A stretch of 64,000 nt of DNA from Batillaria attramentaria (Eukaryota > Mollusca > Gastropoda > Batillariidae), in contig JACVVK020000170.1 in NCBI GenBank assembly GCA_018292915.2, positions 269,501 to 333,500 on the forward strand, read 5' to 3'. The stretch's first letter is position 1; the number at the start of each line of letters is the position of its first letter. The notes below the pieces were generated by a model. That model saw nothing but the letters and a program-made list of their open reading frames with translations. It had not been told where the DNA came from and made no database searches. Positions 11,672 to 21,776 of this stretch are shown here, piece by piece. The position numbers were made by a program, and so were the translations under genes.

Positions 11672-12658
11672 GCGCGCAAGAGAGAGAGAGAGAGAGAGAT
11701 GATGATGAGAGAGATGAAACTTTATTTATCACGGGTAAAAGTTTTGACAGAAATTCGCCAGACTATCTACTAAGGGGTAAAAAATGGAGCAAAATATAAA
11801 AGAAGAAAACGCAACACAGAAAATTATGCACTAATCTACAAGAAACAAAACCATAGAGAAAATCGTCCATCAGGTCCAAACGCATTCACAAACACGTGCG
11901 ACCTTTCTAAACACAAATCACTGATATAATACTGAAATGATGTAATATAGAAAATCAAAGTAACAGGTTGCCGCCGTAACCTACGTTACGTGCGATCCAT
12001 CAGGTACTGTTTGAGTGTACGCTTAAATGTAAAAGTAGATATATATTTTGTTTCAGGTGTGAAGGGAGAGAATTTCATTGTAATGCTCCAGCGATTGAAA
12101 GGCTTGTTTTGAATAAGTCAATACGAGATAATGGTAAGCGCAGGATGCCATTCCTCGAGGTCCTCTCATGCTGCTGATTAAAATTAAAAAGAGTTTCCAG
12201 ATATGGTGGCATTGTCTCGTTGAAGATTTTAGTATGAATACACACTTACTGTAAGTAAGCTGGTGTTCAAGGCTAAGAAGATTAAGGTTTTTTGTTTTTT
12301 TTAATTTTTCGCTAGTTGGGAGAGGTTCTAAAAGAGCCATTTTAACAGCTCTGTTGTGCAGCGAATTGATTCGGACCATATGGTCATCGCTGCTCCCGTT
12401 CCAGACAGTGGAGGTATAACTAACATGTGAGGTTATATGTGCGTTGAAAAACAGCTTTCGGCTATGGATATCAGTTATGTGCCTTAGCTGAGAAAGTAAA
12501 TATACGTTTTTCGAAAGTTTTACACAATGCATTTACCTGTGCCTCCCATTTCAGCTGATCGTAACAATAACACCTAAAAATCGACGGTCTGTAACTTTCT
12601 GAACTGGCTGGCCGTTCAAACGAAGTTTTAATGGGGACAGATGGTGCTGGAGTTTTTG

Positions 12659-12718
<60 letters not shown>

Positions 12719-13080
12719 TTGCTTTATTACTATATGATATGGGTGGCGTCAAAAGGTAGGATTTGCACAGTTTGTGGTGTCTGTGTTACAGTTTTATACC
12801 GCAGTAGCAACTGAAGAAATAATATTCATTAATATTGGCATTTTTATGGCAGACACCAAAAGAAGCAGACGCTAGTGGAAATGAACACCAGCAGACAGTA
12901 ACAGAAGGCACCACTGGTAGTGCGAAGAATACGATGTTGCACAAACAGCAGGGAAAGGAAGTGACGTCAAGGGAAGTGACATCATGCAGTACTGATGCGG
13001 GAGGTGGGGAAGTGAGACTCGGCCAGCCACTACCTACACACTTGACTACAGGCCCTCAGGTGTGTTTCTTAAGTGTGTGT

Positions 13081-13144
<64 letters not shown>

Positions 13145-13786
13145 CCGTGTCACAGGCAGTAGCAACTAAATAATAATAATGATAATAATAATAATAATTG
13201 TGTTATTAGCAAACAGAGAGAGAGAGATTTTGCTTCCATTACTATGCGATACGAGCAGCTTCTAAATATAGGATGCCATTCCTCGAGGTCCTCTCATGTT
13301 GCTGATTCAAATTAAAAAGAGTTTCCAGATATGGTGGCATTGTCTCGTTGAAGATTTTAGTATGAATACACACTTACTGTAAGTAAGCTGGTGTTCAAGG
13401 CTAAGAAGATTAAGGTTTTTTGTTTTTTTTAATTTTTCGCTAGTTGGGAGAGGTTCTAAAAGAGCCATTTTAACAGCTCTGTTGTGCAGCGAATTGATTC
13501 GGGCCATATGGTCATCGCTGCTCCCGTTCCAGACAGTGGAGGTATAACTAACATGTGAGGTTATATGTGCGTTGAAAAACAGCTTTCGGCTATGGATATC
13601 AGTTATGTGCCTTAGCTGAGAAAGTAAATATACGTTTTTCGAAAGTTTTACACAATGCATTTACCTGTGCCTCCCATTTCAGCTGATCGTCAACAATAAC
13701 ACCTAAAATCGACGGTCTGTAACTTGCTGAACTGGCTGGCCGTTCAAACGAAGTTTTAATGGGGACAGATGGTGCTGGAGTTTTTG

Positions 13787-13822
<36 letters not shown>

Positions 13823-14174
13823 TTGCTTTATTACTATATGATATGGGTGGCGTCAAAAGGTAGGATTTGCACAGTTTGTGGTGTCTGTGTTACAGTTTTA
13901 TACCGCAGTAGCAACTGAAGAAATAATATTCATTAATATTGGCATTTTTATGGCAGACACCAAAAGAAGCAGACGCTAGTGGAAATGAACACCAGCAGAC
14001 AGTAACAGAAGGCACCACTGGTAGTTCGAAGAATACGATGTTGCACAAACAGCAGGGAAAGGAAGTGACGTCAAGGGAAGTGACATCATGCAGTACTAAT
14101 GCGGGAGGTGGGGAAGTGAGACTCGGCCAGCCACTACCTACACACTTGACTACAGGCCCTCAGGTGTGTTTCTT

Positions 14175-14248
<74 letters not shown>

Positions 14249-14891
14249 CCGTGTCACAGGCAGTAGCAACTAAATAATAATAATGATAATAATAATAATA
14301 ATTGTGTTATTAGCAAACAGAGAGAGAGAGATTTTGCTTCCATTACTATGCGATACGAGCAGCTTCTAAATATAGGATGCCATTCCTCGAGGTCCTCTCA
14401 TGTTGCTGATTCAAATTAAAAAGAGTTTCCAGATATGGTGGCATTGTCTCGTTGAAGATTTTAGTATGAATACACACTTACTGTAAGTAAGCTGGTGTTC
14501 AAGGCTAAGAAGATTAAGGTTTTTTGTTTTTTTTAATTTTTCGCTAGTTGGGAGAGGTTCTAAAAGAGCCATTTTAACAGCTCTGTTGTGCAGCGAATTG
14601 ATTCGGGCCATATGGTCATCGCTGCTCCCGTTCCAGACAGTGGAGGTATAACTAACATGTGAGGTTATATGTGCGTTGAAAAACAGCTTTCGGCTATGGA
14701 TATCAGTTATGTGCCTTAGCTGAGAAAGTAAATATACGTTTTTCGAAAGTTTTACACAATGCATTTACCTGTGCCTCCCATTTCAGCTGATCGTCAACAA
14801 TAACACCTAAAAATCGACGGTCTGTAACTTGCTGAACTGGCTGGCCGTTCAAACGAAGTTTTAATGGGGACAGATGGTGCTGGAGTTTTTG

Positions 14892-14941
<50 letters not shown>

Positions 14942-15303
14942 TTGCTTTATTACTATATGATATGGGTGGCGTCAAAAGGTAGGATTTGCACAGTTTGTGG
15001 TGTCTGTGTTACAGTTTTATACCGCAGTAGCAACTGAAGAAATAATATTCATTAATATTGGCATTTTTATGGCAGACACCAAAAGAAGCAGACGCTAGTG
15101 GAAATGAACACCAGCAGACAGTAACAGAAGGCACCACTGGTAGTGCGAAGAATACGATGTTGCACAAACAGCAGGGAAAGGAAGTGACGTCAAGGGAAGT
15201 GACATCATGCAGTACTGATGCGGGAGGTGGGGAAGTGAGACTCGGCCAGCCACTACCTACACACTTGACTACAGGCCCTCAGGTGTGTTTCTTAAGTGTG
15301 TGT

Positions 15304-15371
<68 letters not shown>

Positions 15372-16014
15372 CCGTGTCACAGGCAGTAGCAACTAAATAA
15401 TAATAATGATAATAATAATAATAATTGTGTTATTAGCAAACAGAGAGAGAGAGATTTTGCTTCCATTACTATGCGATACGAGCAGCTTCTAAATATAGGA
15501 TGCCATTCCTCGAGGTCCTCTCATGCTGCTGATTCAAATTAAAAAGAGTTTCCAGATATGGTGGCATTGTCTCGTTGAAGATTTTAGTATGAATACACAC
15601 TTACTGTAAGTAAGCTGGTGTTCAAGGCTAAGAAGATTAAGGTTTTTTGTTTTTTTTAATTTTTCGCTAGTTGGGAGAGGTTCTAAAAGAGCCATTTTAA
15701 CAGCTCTGTTGTGCAGCGAATTGATTCGGGCCATATGGTCATCGCTGCTCCCGTTCCAGACAGTGGAGGTATAACTAACATGTGAGGTTATATGTGCGTT
15801 GAAAAACAGCTTTCGGCTATGGATATCAGTTATGTGCCTTAGCTGAGAAAGTAAATATACGTTTTTCGAAAGTTTTACACAATGCATTTACCTGTGCCTC
15901 CCATTTCAGCTGATCGTCAACAATAACACCTAAAAATCGACGGTCTGTAACTTGCTGAACTGGCTGGCCGTTCAAACGAAGTTTTAATGGGGACAGATGG
16001 TGCTGGAGTTTTTG

Positions 16015-16050
<36 letters not shown>

Positions 16051-16402
16051 TTGCTTTATTACTATATGATATGGGTGGCGTCAAAAGGTAGGATTTGCAC
16101 AGTTTGTGGTGTCTGTGTTACAGTTTTATACCGCAGTAGCAACTGAAGAAATAATATTCATTAATATTGGCATTTTTATGGCAGACACCAAAAGAAGCAG
16201 ACGCTAGTGGAAATGAACACCAGCAGACAGTAACAGAAGGCACCACTGGTAGTGCGAAGAATACGATGTTGCACAAACAGCAGGGAAAGGAAGTGACGTC
16301 AAGGGAAGTGACATCATGCAGTACTGATGCGGGAGGTGGGGAAGTGAGACTCGGCCAGCCACTACCTACACACTTGACTACAGGCCCTCAGGTGTGTTTC
16401 TT

Positions 16403-16480
<78 letters not shown>

Positions 16481-17507
16481 CCGTGTCACAGGCAGTAGCA
16501 ACTAAATAATAATAATGATAATAATAATAATAATTGTGTTATTAGCAAACAGAGAGAGAGAGATTTTGCTTCCATTACTATGCGATACGAGCAGCTTCTA
16601 AATATAGGATGCCATTCCTCGAGGTCCTCTCATGTTGCTGATTCAAATTAAAAAGAGTTTCCAGATATGGTGGCATTGTCTCGTTGAAGATTTTAGTATG
16701 AATACACACTTACTGTAAGTAAGCTGGTGTTCAAGGCTAAGAAGATTAAGGTTTTTTGTTTTTTTTAATTTTTCGCTAGTTGGGAGAGGTTCTAAAAGAG
16801 CCATTTTAACAGCTCTGTTGTGCAGCGAATTGATTCGGGCCATATGGTCATCGCTGCTCCCGTTCCAGACAGTGGAGGTATAACTAACATGTGAGGTTAT
16901 ATGTGCGTTGAAAAACAGCTTTCGGCTATGGATATCAGTTATGTGCCTTAGCTGAGAAAGTAAATATACGTTTTTCGAAAGTTTTACACAATGCATTTAC
17001 CTGTGCCTCCCATTTCAGCTGATCGTCAACAATAACACCTAAAAATCGACGGTCTGTAACTTGCTGAACTGGCTGGCCGTTCAAACGAAGTTTTAATGGG
17101 GACAGATGGTGCTGGAGTTTTTGCCGAGAGAGAGAGAGAGAGAGAGAGAGATTGTTTGCTTTATTACTATATGATATGGGTGGCGTCAAAAGGTATGATT
17201 TGCACAGTTTGTGGTGTCTGTGTTACAGTTTTATACCGCAGTAGCAACTGAAGAAATAATATTCATTAATATTGGCATTTTTATGGCAGACACCAAAAGA
17301 AGCAGACGCTAGTGGAAATGAACACCAGCAGACAGTAACAGAAGGCACCACTGGTAGTGCGAAGAATACGATGTTGCACAAACAGCAGGGAAAGGAAGTG
17401 ACGTCAAGGGAAGTGACATCATGCAGTACTGATGCGGGAGGTGGGGAAGTGAGACTCGGCCAGCCACTACCTACACACTTGACTACAGGCCCTCAGGTGT
17501 GTTTCTT

Positions 17508-17577
<70 letters not shown>

Positions 17578-18222
17578 CCGTGTCACAGGCAGTAGCAACT
17601 AAATAATAATAATGATAATAATAATAATAATTGTGTTATTAGCAAACAGAGAGAGAGAGATTTTGCTTCCATTACTATGCGATACGAGCAGCTTCTAAAT
17701 ATAGGATGCCATTCCTCGAGGTCCTCTCATGCTGCTGATTCAAATTAAAAAGAGTTTCCAGATATGGTGGCATTGTCTCGTTGAAGATTTTAGTATGAAT
17801 ACACACTTACTGTAAGTAAGCTGGTGTTCAAGGCTAAGAAGATTAAGGTTTTTTGTTTTTTTTAATTTTTCGCTAGTTGGGAGAGGTTCTAAAAGAGCCA
17901 TTTTAACAGCTCTGTTGTGCAGCGAATTGATTCGGACCATATGGTCATCGCTGCTCCCGTTCCAGACAGTGGAGGTATAACTAACATGTGAGGTTATATG
18001 TGCGTTGAAAAACAGCTTTCGGCTATGGATATCAGTTATGTGCCTTAGCTGAGAAAGTAAATATACGTTTTTCGAAAGTTTTACACAATGCATTTACCTG
18101 TGCCTCCCATTTCAGCTGATCGTCAACAATAACACCTAAAAATCGACGGTCTGTAACTTGCTGAACTGGCTGGCCGTTCAAACGAAGTTTTAATGGGGAC
18201 AGATGGTGCTGGAGTTTTTGCC

Positions 18223-18254
<32 letters not shown>

Positions 18255-18606
18255 TTGCTTTATTACTATATGATATGGGTGGCGTCAAAAGGTAGGATTT
18301 GCACAGTTTGTGGTGTCTGTGTTACAGTTTTATACCGCAGTAGCAACTGAAGAAATAATATTCATTAATATTGGCATTTTTATGGCAGACACCAAAAGAA
18401 GCAGACGCTAGTGGAAATGAACACCAGCAGACAGTAACAGAAGGCACCACTGGTAGTGCGAAGAATACGATGTTGCACAAACAGCAGGGAAAGGAAGTGA
18501 CGTCAAGGGAAGTGACATCATGCAGTACTGATGCGGGAGGTGGGGAAGTGAGACTCGGCCAGCCACTACCTACACACTTGACTACAGGCCCTCAGGTGTG
18601 TTTCTT

Positions 18607-18670
<64 letters not shown>

Positions 18671-20041
18671 CCGTGTCACAGGCAGTAGCAACTAAATAAT
18701 AATAATGATAATAATAATAATAATTGTGTTATTAGCAAACAGAGAGAGAGAGATTTTGCTTCCATTACTATAGGATACGAGCGGCTTCTAAATATAGGAC
18801 ATGCACAGTTATTGGTGTCCGTGTTACAGTCTCGTAGAGCAGTAGCAATTGAAGAAATACTATAAGTACTGCTAATTTACCATTTCTTTTATTTTTTTCA
18901 GACACAAAAAGAAACATACGCTACTGGAAATACAAGCCAGCAGATAGTAACAGCAGGTACCATTGTCTGTGGGTGACAGAGAGAGAGAGAGAGAGAGAGA
19001 GGGGGTGGATGGGTGGGAGTTTGGGGGTTTAGCGTCCTTTTACATCACATACGGGTGATATCAAACACGGGGCAACGATGGAGAGATAGAGAGCTTTTGT
19101 TAAAGAGAGCACACGCACCCTCCCCGAAAAAAAAATGGCCAGAGCGTTACAAGGTAATACTCAGTATAACGACTACCGTGTGTGTTACAGGTGGAGTGAG
19201 TTTTGTCCCGATGACGGCCGCCCCACCCCGTGTGTTTCTGTTCACACCTGACTCTGCTGGTGACACTCACAGTGAAGGTCCCCTCATCACGTCTATCGTG
19301 GCTACACAGGACGGACAGCGGCACGTTATGGCTGATTTTAACAACAGGACGGTGAAGGTTTCTGACGTGACAAACCCGCACACCGTCCTCAGTGTTACAC
19401 TTAAGGATACACCACTTGCACTGGCCCTGCTTCACGACGGTCGTGTGGCCGTCACAGCATGTAACAAACGTCTTTACCTGCTTGACGTCAGCGGCCACCC
19501 GACCGTCGTTTCGCGGGTAAAGACCGCCAGACAGTACTGGGGGGTGAGTGCAGGCACCACGGCCAACACACTCATCGCCAGTTGTATTGACGGTCCGGTC
19601 ATTGTGGATGTGATTACATATAAAGGTAAATTCATACACACGGTGATAGACAGCAACACGCTGCGGGATCTGAAATGCCCGGAATACTTGAATACTGTGG
19701 GTTGCGACCTGCTTGTGTCGGACTGTGACAATAACACCGTGTTCCGTGTAGAGCTGGCTACAGGCCGTGTTGTTGCCACACTCACTCACCCAGACATGAA
19801 GCGTCCACGCCAAGTATGCGCTGATCCGTCCGGTAACGTCTACATCGCCTGTAGTGGCAGTGGTTGTGTGCTGGTGATGTCGGCTGACGGACGGTGGCGG
19901 CGACTGCTGGAGGGTTCTCAACACGGGGACGGACCTCGTGTCAGGCCATACTCTGTGTGTGTCACGGGCTCGCGGCTTGTTGTGTCGTGGCATGAAGTTT
20001 TTCGTTCCTCTGTTGTGGCGGGCTATGAACTCAAAAAGTAA
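8801..20041 (+). CDS. TRIM-like gene 1: RING, B-box, coiled coil, cassette array, NHL-like propeller
   Basis: Likely an E3 ubiquitin ligase of the invertebrate TRIM2/3/56-like class (family inference). Proposed coding exons are 8801-9617, 9958-10089, 11008-11615, six 207-nt cassettes (12853-13059, 13957-14163, 15076-15282, 16185-16391, 17290-17496, 18389-18595), 18902-18956 and 19191-20041. All borders are AG/GT and phases join without stops, giving 1234 aa with every cassette and 820 aa with none. Borders were set by three-way comparison with the paralogs at 29509 and 46195. The array lengthens the linker between coiled coil and propeller. The polyadenylation hexamer that is AATAAA after gene 3 is AATAAG here (20109-20114). 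Whether all cassettes are used is unknown. Confidence 0.8.
9618..11007 (+). other. Gene 1 introns and exon 9958-10089
   Basis: The 132-nt exon 9958-10089 (acceptor GTGACAG, donor ACAG/GTATGT) encodes a 44-aa Ser/Thr/Val-rich linker containing [14 protein letters not shown]; it is conserved in all three genes. The intron 10090-11007 is homologous to that of gene 2. It holds a 36-bp insertion (10214-10250) that is just the A/C-rich tail of a SINE, and two tandem copies of a LINE 3' tail (GGCTTTAAGCCCTAAAAACTC) at 10878-10965. Confidence 0.65.
11008..11615 (+). CDS. Gene 1 exon 3: repeat-built coiled coil
   Basis: This exon encodes a long highly charged helix. Near its start an 11-aa repeat (AEKVKGQQQLE) occurs in tandem with variants, then RRAEAELAALYHTHQKEKTR, then a globular-looking segment with [19 protein letters not shown]. 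It enters in phase 1 and ends in phase 0 at CAG/GTGTGTGT, where a (GT)n microsatellite takes over. Gene 2 has one more 11-aa repeat and gene 3 fewer. Confidence 0.82.
11616..12142 (-). mobile_element. (GT)n(GA)n tract and LINE 3' end in the gene 1 intron
   Basis: (GT)n at 11616-11669 abuts the exon 3 donor and passes into (GA)n at 11680-11698. From about 11700 on, the minus strand is the 3' region of a non-LTR retrotransposon whose reverse-transcriptase tail continues into the array (12053-12750). This copy keeps more 3' sequence than the copies in array units 2-6. Confidence 0.65.
12053..12752 (-). pseudogene. LINE reverse-transcriptase C-terminal fragment (array unit 1)
   Basis: Two overlapping minus-strand frames read like the thumb and C-terminus of a CR1/jockey-type reverse transcriptase: FLGVIVDDQLKWEAQVNAL, LSQLRHITDIHSRKLFFNAH and NSLHNRAVKMALLEPLPTS. 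A frameshift near 12530 separates them, so it is dead. The same fragment is copied in units 2-6 (13307-13856, 14411-14975, 15534-16080, 16643-17189, 17740-18290), truncated at the same 3' point. It was carried along by the array and is not six insertions. Confidence 0.7.
12853..13059 (+). CDS. Cassette exon, copy 1 of 6
   Basis: Phase 0 at both ends. The acceptor is TTTTTATGGCAG and the donor CAG/GTGTGTTTC. It encodes 69 aa starting TPKEADASGNEHQQTVTEGT and ending [14 protein letters not shown]: polar, Ser/Thr/Gln-rich, no domain recognised. The first 18 codons match exon 18902-18956 and the last 35 match the end of exon 11008-11615. Confidence 0.75.
13957..14163 (+). CDS. Cassette exon, copy 2 of 6
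   Basis: As copy 1, with two replacements: Ala to Ser (GSSKNTM) and Asp to Asn (CSTNAGG). Frame and splice sites are intact. Confidence 0.75.
15076..15282 (+). CDS. Cassette exon, copy 3 of 6
   Basis: Same 69-aa product as copy 1. Acceptor and donor are unchanged. The downstream GT tract begins GTGTGTATGTG, as after copy 1. Confidence 0.75.
16185..16391 (+). CDS. Cassette exon, copy 4 of 6
   Basis: Same product as copy 1. Splice sites intact; followed by an uninterrupted (GT)n. Confidence 0.75.
17290..17496 (+). CDS. Cassette exon, copy 5 of 6
   Basis: Same product as copy 1. Splice sites intact; the preceding (GA)n is the shortest in the array. Confidence 0.75.
18389..18595 (+). CDS. Cassette exon, copy 6 of 6
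   Basis: Same product as copy 1. After its (GT)n and AAT-rich tract the array ends at about 18797 and the unduplicated intron leading to exon 18902-18956 begins. Confidence 0.75.
18902..18956 (+). CDS. Gene 1 exon 5, short linker
   Basis: A 55-nt exon (18 codons plus one base) with a good polypyrimidine tract (TTTATTTTTTTCAG) and donor GCAG/GTACC. It encodes [18 protein letters not shown]. Counterparts are 34563-34617 and 48946-49000. It is the parent of the cassette head. The intron behind it (18957-19190) carries a minus-strand SINE tail fragment at 19001-19080 that genes 2 and 3 lack. Confidence 0.7.
19001..19080 (-). mobile_element. SINE 3' fragment in gene 1 intron
   Basis: It contains GGGGGTTTAGCGTCCTTTTA and GGTGATATCAAACACGGGGC, matching the 3' half of the SINEs at 60512-61412, and is inserted in a (GA)n tract. 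The equivalent introns of genes 2 and 3 go straight from (GA)n to GCTTTTTGTTAAACAG. Confidence 0.65.
19191..20041 (+). CDS. Gene 1 last exon: NHL-like beta-propeller
   Basis: About 282 residues with repeating blade-like strands: [75 protein letters not shown] and [12 protein letters not shown]. Such propellers follow RING/B-box/coiled-coil in TRIM-NHL proteins and bind protein or RNA partners (family knowledge). Incoming phase 1 fits exon 18902-18956. It stops at 20039-20041 after GYELKK. Confidence 0.85.
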
Positions 20042-20760
20042 AGGTCTTTACTTTCATTATTGGAACTGTTGGGGGAAAAAAGTTCAGAAACCTTCATTAG
20101 AGCAGTTTAATAAGCAAAAACAATTAGCGTTACAATTTCCAATTTTTTTTTACCGCAGCAAAAATATTCGATGATCCCTTTGAACAACAAACGAAGAACA
20201 ACAAGTACAATGTAAACTGAAAAGTTTGAAATTGAGAAAAAGAAAAAAAAAAGAAGACACACCGAAATGGAATAACATTTAAAACATTCTCATTCAGTGA
20301 GTCTAGATCCCGTTTTCTATTTGAAATGTCCAAAGGAAGAATAATCAGTTTCAAAATAATGAATATTCAAACTTTTCGAGTCTGCATATGATATTACCTT
20401 ACTTAGTTGGGCTCTAAGGTCCATCTGCGCCAAATGTGATAGGAGGTATGCCCTGACTGAACAGGTCAGCTGAACACTATTCAGTCCAGTCAGACTGCCA
20501 TGTCGGCCACATTTGATGGATCCTTGACTGTGATGGACAAATTAAACAACCAGTTCCAGTTCACACAGCCAGAGAAAACGAGCAACTTGTTGGAGTAAGT
20601 ATAGATGTTTTACTTCAGCGTAATGTAGGAGTCGAACTCACACACCTCGCAAAAAATGCAAGATCGCGCATCACTGATACCGTCTCATTCTTGTTAAATA
20701 TTTACCGATAAATAACTTTAGAGCATCTACGTCACTTTATGTACATGCTCATACATTGCC
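20042..20760 (+). other. Gene 1 3' flank, duplicated after gene 3
   Basis: 20042-20600 matches 49989-50540 at high identity, for example around CAGTCCAGTCAGACTGCCA. The AATAAG at 20109 corresponds to AATAAA at 50057. No reading frame of note. Gene 2 lacks most of this block. Confidence 0.6.
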
Positions 20761-20774
20761 GAAAGTAGTCATTG

Positions 20775-21040
20775 TTGCTAGGGCGGCTCTGATAGCCCTG
20801 TCTAGCTGCAAGGGTCTCTGTTGCTGACGCGGCTTCCTCCCCCTCCCCCCCCCTCCCTCCTCCGCGCGCTTCCCCCGCCCACCTTTTCCCCCGTTTGTAC
20901 GGCGCTTAGAGCTTTCAGGCTAAGGATTGGCACCATAAAAATCGTCGTCATTATTATCATTATCATTATATTTCATGACTTTGTCAATAAGGATAACGGT
21001 GAAGTGCTTACCAAAACATGTGATTGCTTTTGTACATAGA
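20775..21040 (+). repeat. Dispersed repeat with ATT-type tail, copy A
   Basis: It matches 51610-51858 (CTAGCTGCAAG, GGCGCTTAGAGCTTTCAGGC, CCATAAAAATCGTCGTCATT). A GGCGCTTAGAGC block followed by ATT/ATC repeats is the look of a LINE or SINE 3' end. The same shape occurs at 5270 and 32800. Confidence 0.55.
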
Positions 21041-21046
21041 CAAGTA

Positions 21047-21546
21047 CAGACCCATACGCTTAAGTCAAACATGCTTAAGTCGAACTTCGGATACGTCGAA
21101 GCAAAAAGTTTTTCCCGGCAAAACTTGCTCTTTGTATGACTAAATTTTCCACGGATAAGTCGAACGAGTACTCAAAAACGGATAAGTCAAAACTCGGTTA
21201 TGTCAAACGGAATCTGCAATTTTAGCCTCGGATAAGTCGTACCAGTCGCTGGCACGGGAATTTCTTTTTGTCCTTCTGATGCATCAGCGCCAAAACACGG
21301 CTTGCACAGAGATTTAACATTTTCCGTGCAAGTACAGGTTGACAGTGTTATGTGTCCTGCGGGCCTTAGGGCTGGTTATCTTGGGTGGTAGAACACGTAA
21401 TTGGCGAGAAACACGTGCAAGAACAGAGCTAGGCGTGAGATCTGACCCTGTGCCCCTGATCTGTGAGGTTTTCTGTCGCCAGTGTTAAGAAGGTGATTTG
21501 CCGTCGGTTTCGGAGGGTAAGCAGTGAGTTATTCCTGGTGTGTGAA

Positions 21547-21613
<67 letters not shown>

Positions 21614-21745
21614 TGCCGGTTGGTGCTGTTAGAGTTGGATCTTGCTGCTATTTGACTGCGTGTGTTTATAATTATGACGTTGCACTAGAATTTATTGAGC
21701 ACATGCGATCATATGACTGCGAACGCGCGCGCGCACGCGCACACA

Positions 21746-21776
<31 letters not shown>

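Larger units (their letters stand above)
12143..18797 (+). repeat. Six-unit tandem array, each with one 207-nt cassette exon
   Basis: Units start at GGATGCCATTCCTCGAGG: 12143, 13271, 14375, 15498, 16607 and 17704, lengths 1128, 1104, 1123, 1109, 1097 and about 1094 bp. Each holds, in order, an antisense LINE reverse-transcriptase fragment, (GA)n, intron sequence, the exon, (GT)n, an AAT-rich stretch, (GA)5 and CTAAATATA. Units differ mainly in microsatellite length plus a few substitutions, so amplification or homogenisation is recent. The array sits wholly between exon 3 and exon 5 of gene 1. Confidence 0.93.

Noticed and set aside
11616..11702. Poly-(Val-Cys) protein tail
   Set aside because: Translation of a (GT)n microsatellite beyond the exon 3 donor.
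13307..13660. Repeated 117-codon minus-strand ORF (five more copies to 18093)
   Set aside because: It is the C-terminal part of a LINE reverse transcriptase, frameshifted against the adjoining frame and multiplied with the cassette array; not a gene family.
19100..19993. 297-codon minus-strand ORF opposite the propeller exon
   Set aside because: Antisense shadow of the propeller coding strand; similar shadows occur at 34559-35215 and 49248-49907.
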